Source of the DNA: Acrasis kona
Taxonomy: Eukaryota; Heterolobosea; Eutetramitea; Acrasida; Acrasidae
Length of the DNA: 26,626 nucleotides
Reading direction: 5' to 3'
NCBI GenBank assembly: GCA_026419775.2
Contig: JAOPGA020001704.1
Coordinates: forward strand, 1 to 26,626
Part shown: positions 1-9,200 of the stretch, in pieces
Position numbering within the stretch: the first letter of the stretch is position 1
How the letters are laid out: the number at the start of each line of letters is the position of its first letter
Notes under the pieces: generated by a model
What the model was told of the DNA's origin: nothing
Seen by the model: only the letters and a program-made list of their open reading frames with translations
Databases searched by the model: none
Translations under genes and position numbers: made by a program

Positions 1-1524
1 GTACCATATATAATCTATAAGTCTCCTCCATTGTGTATTCTGAGGTGGACTCATGGCCACGCTCTTCACATATCGATACACGGCGTACAAACCACCAATC
101 AAGATTAACCAAGCGCTCACGTGAGTCACCTTGGCCACCGTCTTCTCCCTTCGCAGGTGAGTGGACCACGCCGTGGCGTAGCTCATTTCGGGAGTAAACG
201 TCACCATGGTGTACAGGGGCAAGTAACGATCGGGCATCAATCGATGCAACAAATTACCAATTTTATTTTTCAACAAGAAGGAATACGATGCCGTCTTGCT
301 GCTCATTTCAATAAAGTTCAATTTGGACAAATCACTAATGGCGTCACATGATGGTTTTCTAACTTGCGTGTACATGCTCAACACCTTTCCTATTCCTTCC
401 TTTTCGTACTTTTTAAACATTTCGTCCAAAATGTAAACATCTTCGAATCCACAATTCACTCCTTGTCCATAGAACGGAATGATCGCATGTGCGCTATCTC
501 CCAACAATACGCACTTGTCCTTGAAGTGATAGGGATCGCACTTGACGTGCATCAATCCGCTCGTTGGATTCGAATGCCAATCGTGAAGGATGCGTTCCTT
601 TCCTGCTAATTGATAAAAGTCCGGAAATTCCGTGCTGATGAATCGAACCACCTTATCGTCGGTGTCCAATCGGTCGAAACTTGGCGAGTCCTCGTACTTT
701 TCATCATGTTTCATTCGCATGAATACTGTGCATGTGAAATCACCAGTTCTGTTTGGTAACGCAATCAATAAGAAATCACCTCTGGGCCAAATGTGAAGGC
801 TGTCGCTTCTCATCAAGAATTTGTTGTTTGGACCTGCTTGCAGCGTTAATTCCTTGTATCCATGAGGAACGTATTGTTGAAGGTATTGGAATCTTGCCTT
901 TCCGTATTCTTGCATGACTTGTCTGACTACGCTGTGGACTCCGTCGCTGCCAATGACTAATTTAACTCTCCTCTCAGTGCCAGTCTTGGTCTGGACTTTG
1001 ATTGTTCCGTCGTTTAGCGATAGATTCATTCCTGTAATCTTGTCCTCGAAATGTAACTTGACGTTTGGTAATTGTTCTGCTTTGGTCATTAGGTATTCAT
1101 TGAGGAAACCTCTGCTGACGGATAAAATGTACTGATCCTGTCTTCCGTATGGTTGGAAAGTATTTTGGCCATTCTTCAAGTGAATGTATCTACCGAACAT
1201 TTTCACACCAATATTGTGCACTTCTTCTATGATTTGTTTGTCTACGCCACCTAGAGCGCGGAAAGCTCTGTTGCTTAGAGCTAGATTGATGCTTCTTCCT
1301 TGCTGACCTTCCAAGTTTCTGCTGTCTGGTCTGCCTTCATATACCTCCACATTGTATCCTCTTTTGGCCAAATAGATTGCTGCCAAACTACCTACAAGAC
1401 CAGCGCCTGATACTAGCACTGTATTTTTTGATTCTTCTACCACCTTTTGTTCGTTTAGGGCATCTATTGCTTTATCATGCAGATGCACTTCTCCCTTAGC
1501 GACGCTTGCGTACGATGCACTCAT
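1..1524 (-). CDS. KMO: Kynurenine 3-monooxygenase (3' end cut by window edge)
   Basis: FAD-dependent hydroxylase that converts L-kynurenine to 3-hydroxykynurenine with NADPH and O2, in the kynurenine branch of tryptophan breakdown; the family enzyme sits on the mitochondrial outer membrane. The frame runs without an intron from ATG at 1524 to the window edge (508 codons, no stop reached). Visible landmarks are the FAD Rossmann motif SGAGLVGS (about residues 39-46), the GRSINLALSNR stretch typical of KMO, the IGSDGVHSVVR motif, and the second FAD motif LLGDSAHAIIPFYGQG. Near the visible C-terminus a hydrophobic segment (VSAWLILIGGLYAVY) matches the family's membrane anchor, so little protein should be missing. 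The start is the only ATG before the conserved fold and has an A-rich context (ACAACAATG). Identification is firm; location is inferred from the family. Confidence 0.93.
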   Translation of the reverse strand, partial: MSASYASVAKGEVHLHDKAIDALNEQKVVEESKNTVLVSGAGLVGSLAAIYLAKRGYNVEVYEGRPDSRNLEGQQGRSINLALSNRAFRALGGVDKQIIEEVHNIGVKMFGRYIHLKNGQNTFQPYGRQDQYILSVSRGFLNEYLMTKAEQLPNVKLHFEDKITGMNLSLNDGTIKVQTKTGTERRVKLVIGSDGVHSVVRQVMQEYGKARFQYLQQYVPHGYKELTLQAGPNNKFLMRSDSLHIWPRGDFLLIALPNRTGDFTCTVFMRMKHDEKYEDSPSFDRLDTDDKVVRFISTEFPDFYQLAGKERILHDWHSNPTSGLMHVKCDPYHFKDKCVLLGDSAHAIIPFYGQGVNCGFEDVYILDEMFKKYEKEGIGKVLSMYTQVRKPSCDAISDLSKLNFIEMSSKTASYSFLLKNKIGNLLHRLMPDRYLPLYTMVTFTPEMSYATAWSTHLRREKTVAKVTHVSAWLILIGGLYAVYRYVKSVAMSPPQNTQWRRLIDYIWY

Positions 1525-1836
1525 TGTTGTGTTGAAAATTTGGAATTGATATGAGTCTAAAATTAGTTTTTAAAACAACCGGAATAAAGCAAAACGCTGG
1601 GTGAAAGGGAACAACTCTGCCTTCGTTTATCCGTACGTGATGGATGATGATGCATCAGATTTGCGAACACAAAGATATTTACACCAAAATTACCACAAAG
1701 TTAATATCAAAGAGTAACACACCCCTTGGTACTAACTTTTATTTCAATTTACATTAGTTTCTTCGCATGACTCTGAAACAGTTCATACAGATTTTTCGAA
1801 GGAGTTGTCTTGACATTTTTAGTCTCCTCTTCATCA
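1525..1836. other. Gap between KMO start and EXO1 stop
   Basis: Holds the KMO 5' flank and the EXO1 3' flank. On the minus strand, 1839-1749 remains open in another frame and looks like a displaced EXO1 tail (acidic, ending AKKLM, stop at 1749-1751). An AATAAA hexamer on the minus strand lies just beyond that second stop, which favours a true EXO1 end near 1749. I see no separate gene. Confidence 0.5.
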
Positions 1837-3903
1837 TCACTTTCTACGAGTATAGCTTCGACACTTTGTGATGCCCACCGTACTTTTTATTACAATGCTT
1901 GAATGCACAACCTTATGAACCACCGGATCAGAAACAACAGATGCAAGCACAGGTACATTAACAACATTAGTCGGCTCCTCAACGACATTTTCATGATTTA
2001 ACTTTATTTTCTTGATCGGCTGGGAATCTTGCTCCTCATCATCTTCAATGTCCGTGTCATCTTCATCTTCGTCAAATGCGCTACCTTGACTATATTCTCC
2101 TTGAGACGATTGACTATCTACAGAGATAACAAGAGAGGACGAAATTTGTCTTGAGGGTGTGGCAACAGCAGTTGGCTTCTTCTTAAAATAATGATCTATA
2201 AATACATTTCTTGTGTTGTTCCGGACTGCTTTCCCACATGACATGCTCATCCCTATTTTATTGACCTTATTGTTGATTAGAGGACTTGTGTATTGTGGAG
2301 AAGATGATTCTTGTGATAAACTCTTTGACCGCTTGTGATGGGAATGTGAGGGTGTGGGAATTGTTTGTGAAGATGCTTTTCGCTTTGGTGGTGTGATTTC
2401 CATATCTTCGAATATTTCTGATACACCAGTAGTTGAGGTGCTTACATTTGTTAGTATGAGTTCGTCATCTGTGTCGTCATCATCATCATTAGCGGGTTGT
2501 ACTTTTTCTTGGCTACTAGAGTTTGAATTTGTTTGTTTCGGCGTGCTGCTTGAAGCAGAGTTTGGTTCCTGCGATGAACTTTTTGATGGATCTTTGAATG
2601 GTCTTTGAGAGGCTTGACTTGCAGTGATGGGAGGTGGTTTTATCTTTGGTTTGAATGGTGCTACAATTGATTTTTTGATAAGCATTGGCGGACGCTGTTC
2701 AAACAATTCCCTGGTAGATGGATCTGCGTCACCTCTACAAACGAGAATAGCATGCTTGTCGTCCATTGCTCTGAAAAATGTAAGGCGATAAAGTGGAAAT
2801 AAACTTACGCTCCCAAGAATGTTTGCGAGTCAATGTCATAAATGTCGTCCTCCAGTCTTATTGGGTTCAAAGTAACGACCTTGTTTAGTATGGGATCAAA
2901 AACTCTTTGATATCGAAATGTAAGCTCTGCTTTGATGAATTTGTCGTCATATTCTTCGTAATATCCTTGCTCTTTCTTGAGTGCTTCAAGAATCTATAAA
3001 AATTGATTATTATCTGATGAATATGAAACAAACGTTTTGTGTATATTTATACTTCTTTACAATATAGTGTGCTTTGATGGATCCTATTCCTTGAATTGAG
3101 TCCAAATAGTCACAGCCAGACAGTACGCACCACCTCACAACCATGTCGTGGGTAAAGTCAGCAAAGTCTAGGCCTCTATTTAATGCAAGTTCATCGAGGA
3201 TGAGTTGTTCTCCATGACCGCAATCGTCCATCTTGAATAAAATCTACTGTCTATGAATTTATAGAACCACAATCGCAAACTTACTTTTGGAGATTGAAAC
3301 GGAACCAGATCAGAATCTTCTGTAATAACACAATCAACATATCCTGTGCGTGCCAAGAAACCCAACTGAGCGTCAGCTTCATACGGAGCGACAATGCATT
3401 CTATTTCTTGTGATCTCAACCATTTAATTAATTTGAACGCCATTTTGGGCGTAACGTCGACCGCTTTTTGATAATTCTTATTTGATTCCACATAGTTACC
3501 GGCTTTTTCAAGTTCCTGTGCAATGTGTAATGTGTCAACTCGTTTTCTAAGAAGTGGGTTAGAATACTTCAAGTATGTTCTAAGTACTTTTTTCTTGAAA
3601 CTTCTGTTGATAATTTACTTGGTAGATGTGCGCCATCAAATACAACAATAGGTACGACCTGTTTGTGCTTCAGCATGGCTATCAGCTTTTTTGATTTGTT
3701 GATGTACCTATATATTTTAGTGCACATGTTATAAATTCTAACTTGTCTGTTTCTATTCCTTTGCACAATTCCTTTGCACAGCTGTAAGTTCCTTTATGAA
3801 GCCATACATAGGCATCGATCGCAACTTTTCTTCCAGCAAAGACTTTGACATCAGATGGTTTTATAATACTCCTTAATTCTTTATGCAAGCCCTTGATACC
3901 CAT
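1837..3903 (-). CDS. EXO1: Exonuclease 1 (Rad2/XPG family), six exons
   Basis: 5'-3' exonuclease and flap nuclease of mismatch repair and DNA end resection. Exons, read on the minus strand: 3903-3743, 3707-3588, 3546-3285, 3243-3034, 2993-2809 and 2770-1837; introns 35, 41, 41, 40 and 38 nt, all GT...AG; 623 aa. I chose ATG 3903 because it gives the family N-terminus MGIKGL; an in-frame ATG at 3969 is less likely. Catalytic acidic residues are visible in VAIDAYVWLH, VVFDGAHLPSK, APYEADAQL and ITEDSDL, and the H2TH region in SGCDYLDSIQGIGS. The exon joins restore family spacing. The C-terminal half is Ser/Asp-rich and disordered, with a PIP-box-like NVFIDHYF at about 501-508 (N instead of Q). 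Downstream of the stop at 1837 another frame continues to 1749 with protein-like sequence, so the annotated end may be a sequencing or real frame break. Confidence 0.92.
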
Positions 3904-4244
3904 AAAGACGGGGTGTGACTTTAAACCTTCGAGAAGTTGATGGAAATGAGAGGTAGTTACAATCAACAAGGTGTGTTGTGAGTCAAGTTGGGTTGAAGTG
4001 TGTTATGAAACTACGAATATTACAAAGCTTGGAGACAGCATGATGGATCTATTCGATTGGAGACACAACACAATGAAAGTCATGGTTATCACCTTAATTG
4101 AACAACATTAGAATTCGAGTTTAAATACATGACTTTCGAAATCAGTTTGTTGACAGATCAACTATCAATCGGATGCTTGGCTGTTGAAGCTTTGAGATGA
4201 CGATGGTAAATTTAACAAAGAAGAAATTTGTGGAATGTTGTGAT
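3904..4244. other. Intergenic: EXO1 5' flank and 3' flank of a small gene
   Basis: No credible coding frame longer than about 25 codons on either strand and no tRNA-like fold. It should contain the EXO1 promoter on its left side. I see no clear TATA box or repeat. Confidence 0.5.
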
Positions 4245-4249
4245 TTATT
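4244..4249 (-). promoter_or_regulatory. AATAAA hexamer overlapping a stop codon
   Basis: On the minus strand the hexamer contains the TAA stop of the 57-residue protein (GAA TAA A). Likely polyadenylation signal with an almost absent 3' UTR. Confidence 0.45.
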
Positions 4250-4418
4250 CGTTTTGTTTGGTGTTCATGGCCTTATGTATGTCTAAGAGTCCACCTGCTC
4301 CTACACCTCTTCCTGGTCCGAAATCACCAACTTCACTGTGCATTTCAGTGGTGTTTGTCTCAATCTTGTGTTCTGCTCTATTCTCCATTTTTGCTGTGTT
4401 TTTTTGATATTTTGGCAT
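4245..4418 (-). CDS. Small unrecognised protein, 57 aa
   Basis: Short open frame on the minus strand from ATG 4418 to TAA at 4245-4247, in an otherwise empty stretch. The product begins MPKYQKNTAK, has a hydrophilic N-terminal half, then a Gly-rich centre (GDFGPGRGVGAGG) followed by LLDIHKAMN. It has no signal peptide or membrane segment. Support for a real gene: an A-rich leader before the ATG, a second in-frame ATG at 4388, TATTTAAAC about 15 nt upstream, and an AATAAA hexamer that includes the stop codon, an arrangement shared with four other genes here. I do not recognise the family, and a chance frame of this length is possible. Confidence 0.5.
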   Translation of the reverse strand: MPKYQKNTAKMENRAEHKIETNTTEMHSEVGDFGPGRGVGAGGLLDIHKAMNTKQNE

Positions 4419-4817
4419 TTTTGGCCCAGTTTAAATAGACAATGGTCTAAACAAAGATCTGGATTATCCAATCACACATAGGATGTTACAACTTCCTAAA
4501 ATAACTTAGAGGTCGTCCTTAGTTACAATCGTATTACAAGAAATAATGTAATAGCTTGAAGAATGCGTAATAAAGTTAGGACCTACGGTATGTAAAGAGT
4601 AATGACATCACAAGCGAGAGAGTATTAAAAGTTACATTTATATATTGAAATAGGCTTGAGTCGAGGTGCTAACAGATAATGTTTGCAGGGTGATGCGTTC
4701 TTCTTTCAAGCACTACCAAAACACAAATACCAAAGGTTAAAACTAGAACAGCAAATTGAAACTACTTGTTTATTTACAAATACAACTTTCACCAGTATCC
4801 TACGGTGTAGCAAACGA
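4419..4817. other. Intergenic, AT-rich, no gene seen
   Basis: About 400 nt between two minus-strand genes. No frame of note on either strand, no tRNA or rRNA motif and no repeat that I can see. It should hold the promoter of the small gene on its left and the 3' flank of the mucin-like gene on its right. Confidence 0.5.
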
Positions 4818-5384
4818 TTAAAACAAATTGGCCACTAATACAAAAATAATCGCAACAACCTCGAGAGACACTTTTGATTTTGTACCACTAGATCGTAGAT
4901 CGCTAGATGGTGAGTTTGTAGTACTTTGAAATCTCATAGTTGGTGTGACAAAAACTTCAGGTGATTTGGTTGTTAGTACTGTGGGAACAACTGTTGTTGA
5001 TTGTGTTGCGGTTGGGGGTAAATTAGTAGTTGTCGGAACATCTGGTATGATTGCGGGAGAATTAGTGGTGGTCACGGGTGTAATATCGTTGATTCCAGGG
5101 ATTGGTATCAATGATCTAGTTGTTGTTGGTGAGTTTCCTAGATTCAAGCTTGGGGCTGGTGCTAATGTTGTTGTTGTAGGAGCGATAGAGACGTCTGGTC
5201 CAGCACCAGGTATCGGTATCGTGTTTATTGGTCTGGTGTTTGGTGAATATGTTATGCTTGGTACTGGTGCGATACTAGATGTTTTGGACGGCGATGACAC
5301 TTGTACGCTTGGTTCAATCGTTGATGTAACAACTGCAATCAAAGCAACAAGGATCACTGTAACAGTACTACTCCTACGGGCCAT
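4818..5384 (-). CDS. Mucin-like, probably GPI-anchored surface protein (188 aa)
   Basis: The frame opens further upstream, but ATG 5384 is chosen because it puts a classical signal peptide at the N-terminus (MARRSSTVTVILVALIAVV, likely cleaved before STIEPS). The mature part is almost entirely Thr, Ser, Pro and small hydrophobic residues, with TTT clusters and an IPIPG motif that recurs (IPIPGAG, IPIPGIN), as in heavily O-glycosylated stalks. The C-terminus SSGTKSKVSLEVVAIIFVLVANLF is a small-residue site, spacer and hydrophobic tail of GPI-anchor type, ending right at the stop. No enzymatic domain. Such proteins coat the plasma membrane; this role is inferred from composition only. The strand opposite is open for 155 codons, explained by the biased composition of this gene. 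Confidence 0.72.
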   Translation of the reverse strand: MARRSSTVTVILVALIAVVTSTIEPSVQVSSPSKTSSIAPVPSITYSPNTRPINTIPIPGAGPDVSIAPTTTTLAPAPSLNLGNSPTTTRSLIPIPGINDITPVTTTNSPAIIPDVPTTTNLPPTATQSTTVVPTVLTTKSPEVFVTPTMRFQSTTNSPSSDLRSSGTKSKVSLEVVAIIFVLVANLF

Positions 5385-5720
5385 ACCTTGTTTGGTTGAT
5401 GTGATTCGGTAAATAAACGAAAAAATTGAAACAGTATTAAATTTTAATTTAGAAAAGCCGGTGGTGTCAAATTTCATGCGATTAAACATTACAATAAAAA
5501 GAAAAGTGGTGTGTTGGTTTGATAATTTGCGTACCGTTACATTGTCAGAAGATAATTGCCATGTCATAAATTCATGTGACTGTCACTCTCAGTACCATAC
5601 AAGAAGCAAACTGCGAATAGTGTATTTTTAAATTAAATTTGTTTGACCAGATTTGGGTAAATTCTAATGGTATAAATTTGATTGAATCCATTTTATTCAA
5701 AACAAATAAATCGATCAAAC
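5385..5720. other. Divergent intergenic region, mucin-like gene / UGP
   Basis: About 336 nt between divergent starts, so it should contain both promoters. A TATAAATTTG element lies about 45-50 nt before the UGP start. No gene is seen in it; the in-frame extension of the mucin-like gene to 5567 adds no recognisable domain and would bury its signal peptide. Confidence 0.5.
5671..5676 (+). promoter_or_regulatory. TATA-box-like element before UGP
   Basis: TATAAA 50 nt upstream of the UGP ATG at 5721, in an AT-rich background where chance matches are frequent. Position is plausible for a core promoter with a short 5' UTR. Confidence 0.3.
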
Positions 5721-7172
5721 ATGAGCAGCAGAGACGACAAGACATACCAAGAGAAGAAGAGCGCTATGGATAAGGACCTAAAGGACCTTGTCGATGCGAC
5801 ATCAGACAATAAGGACTCCTTCTCCGCCACCATGGAAGACTTCAAACAACTTTTTGATAAATTCTTGAAGCAAGAATTCCTAGGAGACGACTCAAGCACT
5901 ATTTCATGGGATAAGATTCGTCCACCATCTAAAATCGTCAACTACGATGAATGCGATAGGAACCTAAATGAAGAGCGCATCAAGACCTTGTTGAGCGGGC
6001 TCGTTGTACTCAAACTCAATGGAGGCCTTGGTACCACAATGGGTTGCACAGGTCCAAAGTCAGTTATCAAGGTGCGCGGTGAGGACAGCTTCTTAGAGCT
6101 AGTCATCAAGCAGCTCCAATTTTTGAACGAGAAGTACAGCGTTGATGTACCGCTAGTATTGATGAACTCCTTCAACACCGAAGAGGAGACAAATCAAATC
6201 CTTCCAAACTACCAAAATGGAAAGGTAACCATCAAGAGCTTCAACCAAAAGCAATACCCAAGATTCACCAAAAAAGAATTCAAACCAGTACCAAAGAACG
6301 GTAACAAGAGCGCACAAAACAACAACGAGTGGTTCCCACCAGGCCATGGTGATGTATATGACAGTTTCTACAAATCCCCTCTATACAAGGAACTAAAGGC
6401 TCAAGGCAAGAAGTACATCTTCATCAGCAACATTGACAACTTGGGAGCCACCGTCGACTTGAGCATTATAGATCACCTAGAAAAGAACAAGATTGAGTTT
6501 GCCATGGAAGTGACACCAAAATCACTAGCCGACGTCAAGGGAGGTACCTTGATTGACTACGAGGGAAAGGTAAAACTTTTGGAGATTGCCCAAGTACCAA
6601 AGGAGTACGTTGAAGAGTTCAAGAGCATTGAAAAATTCAAGGTCTTCAACACAAACAATCTCTACGTGGCCCTTGATGCTATCGAGAAGAATCTAGACAA
6701 GTTCGGCAACGTCGAATTAATTGTAAATCACAAAGTACACGAAGGTGTCGATATCATTCAGTTGGAGACAGCAAGCGGTGCTTCCATTCAAATGTTTGAA
6801 AATGCAGTCGGATTCCAAGTTCCCCGTAGCAGATTCCTTCCCGTCAAGACATGCAGCGATTTGATGTTGGTTCAAAGTGATTTGTATGACCTAAAGGAAG
6901 ACATGACCTTGAGCAAACACTCCAAGAGAGGAGATAAGGAGAATCCATTGATTGAGTTGGGCGACGAGTTCAAGTTTGTAAATGATTATTTGTCACGCGT
7001 TCCAAAGGGAGTCCCAAGCATTGTCGATCTAAACAAACTAAAGGTTTCAGGAGACGTCAAGTTTGGTGCCAATGTTGTTCTTAAGGGAGACGTTAACATT
7101 AAGGCTGACAAGGGAAAGAACATTGAGGTTCGCGACGGTAGCGTTCTTGATAACGAGAATCTAAGTGCTTGA
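5721..7172 (+). CDS. UGP: UTP-glucose-1-phosphate uridylyltransferase
   Basis: Cytosolic enzyme making UDP-glucose and pyrophosphate from UTP and glucose 1-phosphate, the precursor for glycogen, cell-wall or cyst glucans and glycosylation. 483 aa, no intron, close to the usual eukaryotic length. The nucleotide-binding signature LNGGLGTTMGCTGPKS sits at about 99-114; further family stretches are FPPGHGDVYDSF, ISNIDNLGATVD and VPRSRFLPVKTCSDL. The C-terminus forms the left-handed beta-helix used for oligomerisation (VSGDVKFGANVVLKGDV). ATG 5721 is preferred: the frame is open upstream but has no ATG there. Codons are strongly C/G-ending compared with the next gene, as in highly expressed genes. 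Identification is firm. Confidence 0.96.
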   Translation: MSSRDDKTYQEKKSAMDKDLKDLVDATSDNKDSFSATMEDFKQLFDKFLKQEFLGDDSSTISWDKIRPPSKIVNYDECDRNLNEERIKTLLSGLVVLKLNGGLGTTMGCTGPKSVIKVRGEDSFLELVIKQLQFLNEKYSVDVPLVLMNSFNTEEETNQILPNYQNGKVTIKSFNQKQYPRFTKKEFKPVPKNGNKSAQNNNEWFPPGHGDVYDSFYKSPLYKELKAQGKKYIFISNIDNLGATVDLSIIDHLEKNKIEFAMEVTPKSLADVKGGTLIDYEGKVKLLEIAQVPKEYVEEFKSIEKFKVFNTNNLYVALDAIEKNLDKFGNVELIVNHKVHEGVDIIQLETASGASIQMFENAVGFQVPRSRFLPVKTCSDLMLVQSDLYDLKEDMTLSKHSKRGDKENPLIELGDEFKFVNDYLSRVPKGVPSIVDLNKLKVSGDVKFGANVVLKGDVNIKADKGKNIEVRDGSVLDNENLSA

Positions 7173-7228
7173 AAGGTGCATTCTAAATTTTGATATAAAA
7201 GCGTTTTTTACAATCAACCTTCTTTATA

Positions 7229-8380
7229 ATGTCTGCGAGTGATAATGTTGAAAACTTCAAACTAACCGAGGATGTTAACAAACCGAACGACGTTGAAGAT
7301 GTTGATGTTGACTCGCTTATAGATCAATTCACACAGGCGAAAATAGATTCCGGACCAAAATACATTATAAACAAACCCTCTGCTTTCGTTGGCGAAAATC
7401 CAAACGTATTGTGGAGGAGCGTGGCAATTAAAGTATTGAATGAGCATCCTCAATACCAAATGGGACAAGGCATTGTCCATCAGAGAACTCCGGAATGGTT
7501 CGAGCTAAGAAAAAACAGGATCACAGGTTCTCAATTCGCAAATGCACTTGGTTTCTTTGACAAGAGTTCAATTAAAAGATTAAAGCTAAAACCTACAAAA
7601 ACTTATCATCACCCTGAAAGAGTTTGTATTGCTTACAATGAAGTATTGCACTATATCCCTGTTGAGTCTCAAATCATCCAACCTGAGGACCAGTCCGTAC
7701 AACAAGTGTTTATGAATTGGGGTACAAATCATGAAACAAATGCCCTACTCACATATCTTAAGGAGTTCAAGGACCATACTGTATGTGAAACTAGCTTCAA
7801 GATTATAGACGATATAAAGCTGTACATTGAAAAAAATTGTAACATTGAAGATTTTCAATTTGTTAAAAATTTTGATGTTTTGCGTATTGGTGCTTCACCT
7901 GATGGCATTATTTTAGAAAATGGTGTCGAGAGGTCTGTATTGGAGGCAAAGTGCCCCACTCCATTTGTTCCTGATGGAAAGAATGAAGGTATGTTTAGGT
8001 ACCTTAAAAGAAAACCACAGGATCATGTTCCTGTTTACTACATCCCTCAGATAATGGCGGAGATGATGGTGACTGGTTTACCCATGTGTACTTACTGCAG
8101 TTGGACTGCAACATGTGGTATGAGTGTTTTTGAAATTGATTTTAATAAAGAGTATGTGAATGAGATGTTGTATTGGTGTTATAGATATATCGAACATATT
8201 GGTGAGTACTTGAAGGAACATTCTTTGACTGACGCTGAAGTTTTTCAAGGAGTGTTTGAAAATGAAAAACGGTATCAAACCTTCCTTGATATGTCATTAA
8301 ATATTTCTGCTTCAGCCAGGAGAATCTGCACGGTAGAGAAGAGCGTAGTAGGGAACCAACATTCAAAAATGTTTTTATAA
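7229..8380 (+). CDS. YqaJ / lambda-exonuclease-type PD-(D/E)XK nuclease, 383 aa
   Basis: Predicted DNA exonuclease of the YqaJ-like viral recombinase family; members resect double-stranded DNA for recombination in phages and large DNA viruses, and scattered eukaryotes carry them. Conserved elements: QRTPEWFELRKNRITGS (85-101), WGTNHE (164-169), GASPDG with the metal-binding Asp (221-226), LEAKCP with the Glu-x-Lys pair (238-243), and YIPQIMAEM with the conserved Gln (271-279). The catalytic set is complete, so it is probably active. Residues 1-55 are acidic and poorly structured; nothing recognisable follows about residue 340. Intronless, 56 nt after UGP and 59 nt before the next gene. Codon use is AT-rich and unlike UGP. 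Viral or bacterial ancestry is inference; a cellular role in repair or organelle DNA is possible. Confidence 0.85.
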   Translation: MSASDNVENFKLTEDVNKPNDVEDVDVDSLIDQFTQAKIDSGPKYIINKPSAFVGENPNVLWRSVAIKVLNEHPQYQMGQGIVHQRTPEWFELRKNRITGSQFANALGFFDKSSIKRLKLKPTKTYHHPERVCIAYNEVLHYIPVESQIIQPEDQSVQQVFMNWGTNHETNALLTYLKEFKDHTVCETSFKIIDDIKLYIEKNCNIEDFQFVKNFDVLRIGASPDGIILENGVERSVLEAKCPTPFVPDGKNEGMFRYLKRKPQDHVPVYYIPQIMAEMMVTGLPMCTYCSWTATCGMSVFEIDFNKEYVNEMLYWCYRYIEHIGEYLKEHSLTDAEVFQGVFENEKRYQTFLDMSLNISASARRICTVEKSVVGNQHSKMFL

Positions 8381-8439
8381 AAAATCTTGTCGTATTTTCT
8401 TGTAATATTTTGACTTTGACATATTGATTTTTTTTTGAA

Positions 8440-9085
8440 ATGGGGCTGGGGAACATGTTGGCTCACAATGCTGGCCAGAAAGTGGTGGAATATAAAGCCA
8501 AGAAGAGTTTAAAGGGAATAAAGAAGTATTGTTCCTACGCTTTTGAAGGTATACTGTATGTAGCAGTGTTGATTTCGCTTGTTTGTAAGATGTAACTATA
8601 ACTTAATACTAATTCTTCAGTGATTTTGGTTGGTGGTATACTTGACCTGGTCCCCACAAACATAGTCTTATTGGATTATCCAATAGGACAGTTCATGAAC
8701 TTACCAATTGGGATTTATGCTGTGTACGATTTTTAAGAAAATTACGCTGAACTTTTATAGGGTGTATGTACTGTTATTTGTTTGGCCGGTTATACCATTC
8801 CCCATAGCTCAGAGAAAATTGCCAGTTTTCAATTATTTTCATAAGAATTTCCTTGTGAGGGGAGTTGTACTTGGAGTACCTGCTACCGGTCTTGCCCTGA
8901 CATTAGCCACTGCTTTTGGGGCAGCATTAATGTTACTGTGTTGTGTGAGCTACATTATTGTATACTTTATTGGTTTTCAACCAGCATGGACCATTGAACC
9001 TAGTTCGAACGAATACAAATTGATTGATGAAGATGGCAGATCGACAAGTTTAGTATCATGTAACGAGGAAGTAGAAGAGATATGA
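8440..9085 (+). CDS. Multipass membrane protein of unknown function, three exons
   Basis: Exons 8440-8584, 8621-8723 and 8761-9085, with introns of 36 nt (GTAAGA...TACTAATTCTTCAG) and 37 nt. The product is 190 aa. I chose the 36-nt first intron over a 72-nt alternative because it keeps one unbroken hydrophobic helix (GILYVAVLISLVLILVGGIL) and fits the local intron size. Layout: a basic N-terminus (about 1-36), hydrophobic segments at about 37-57, 72-95 and a long one at about 117-150 that may cross twice, then an acidic hydrophilic tail ending EEVEEI. No signal peptide is obvious. I do not recognise the family; no motif suggests transport or enzymatic activity. The exon structure is well supported, the function is unknown. 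Confidence 0.68.
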
Positions 9086-9200
9086 GATATAAATTGCGAG
9101 TAGATGAACATTATGTCATAGTACTAAAGCTTTGTAAAAATATTTTGATTGGGAAATGATATATAATTTCCTTTTTTGATGCAGACTTTAGTTAATCAAT

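Noticed and set aside
121-1135. Several plus-strand open frames of 70-80 codons
   Set aside because: They lie entirely inside the KMO coding sequence, which is unmistakable on the minus strand.
4945-5412. 155-codon open frame on the plus strand opposite the mucin-like gene, rich in Val and Gly
   Set aside because: It is the mirror of Thr/Pro-rich codons on the other strand; the minus strand shows a signal peptide and a GPI-type tail, the plus frame shows no domain.
8549-8620. A 72-nt intron in the membrane protein gene
   Set aside because: A 36-nt intron (8585-8620) with a better donor, GTAAGA, keeps a continuous membrane helix and matches the size of every other intron.
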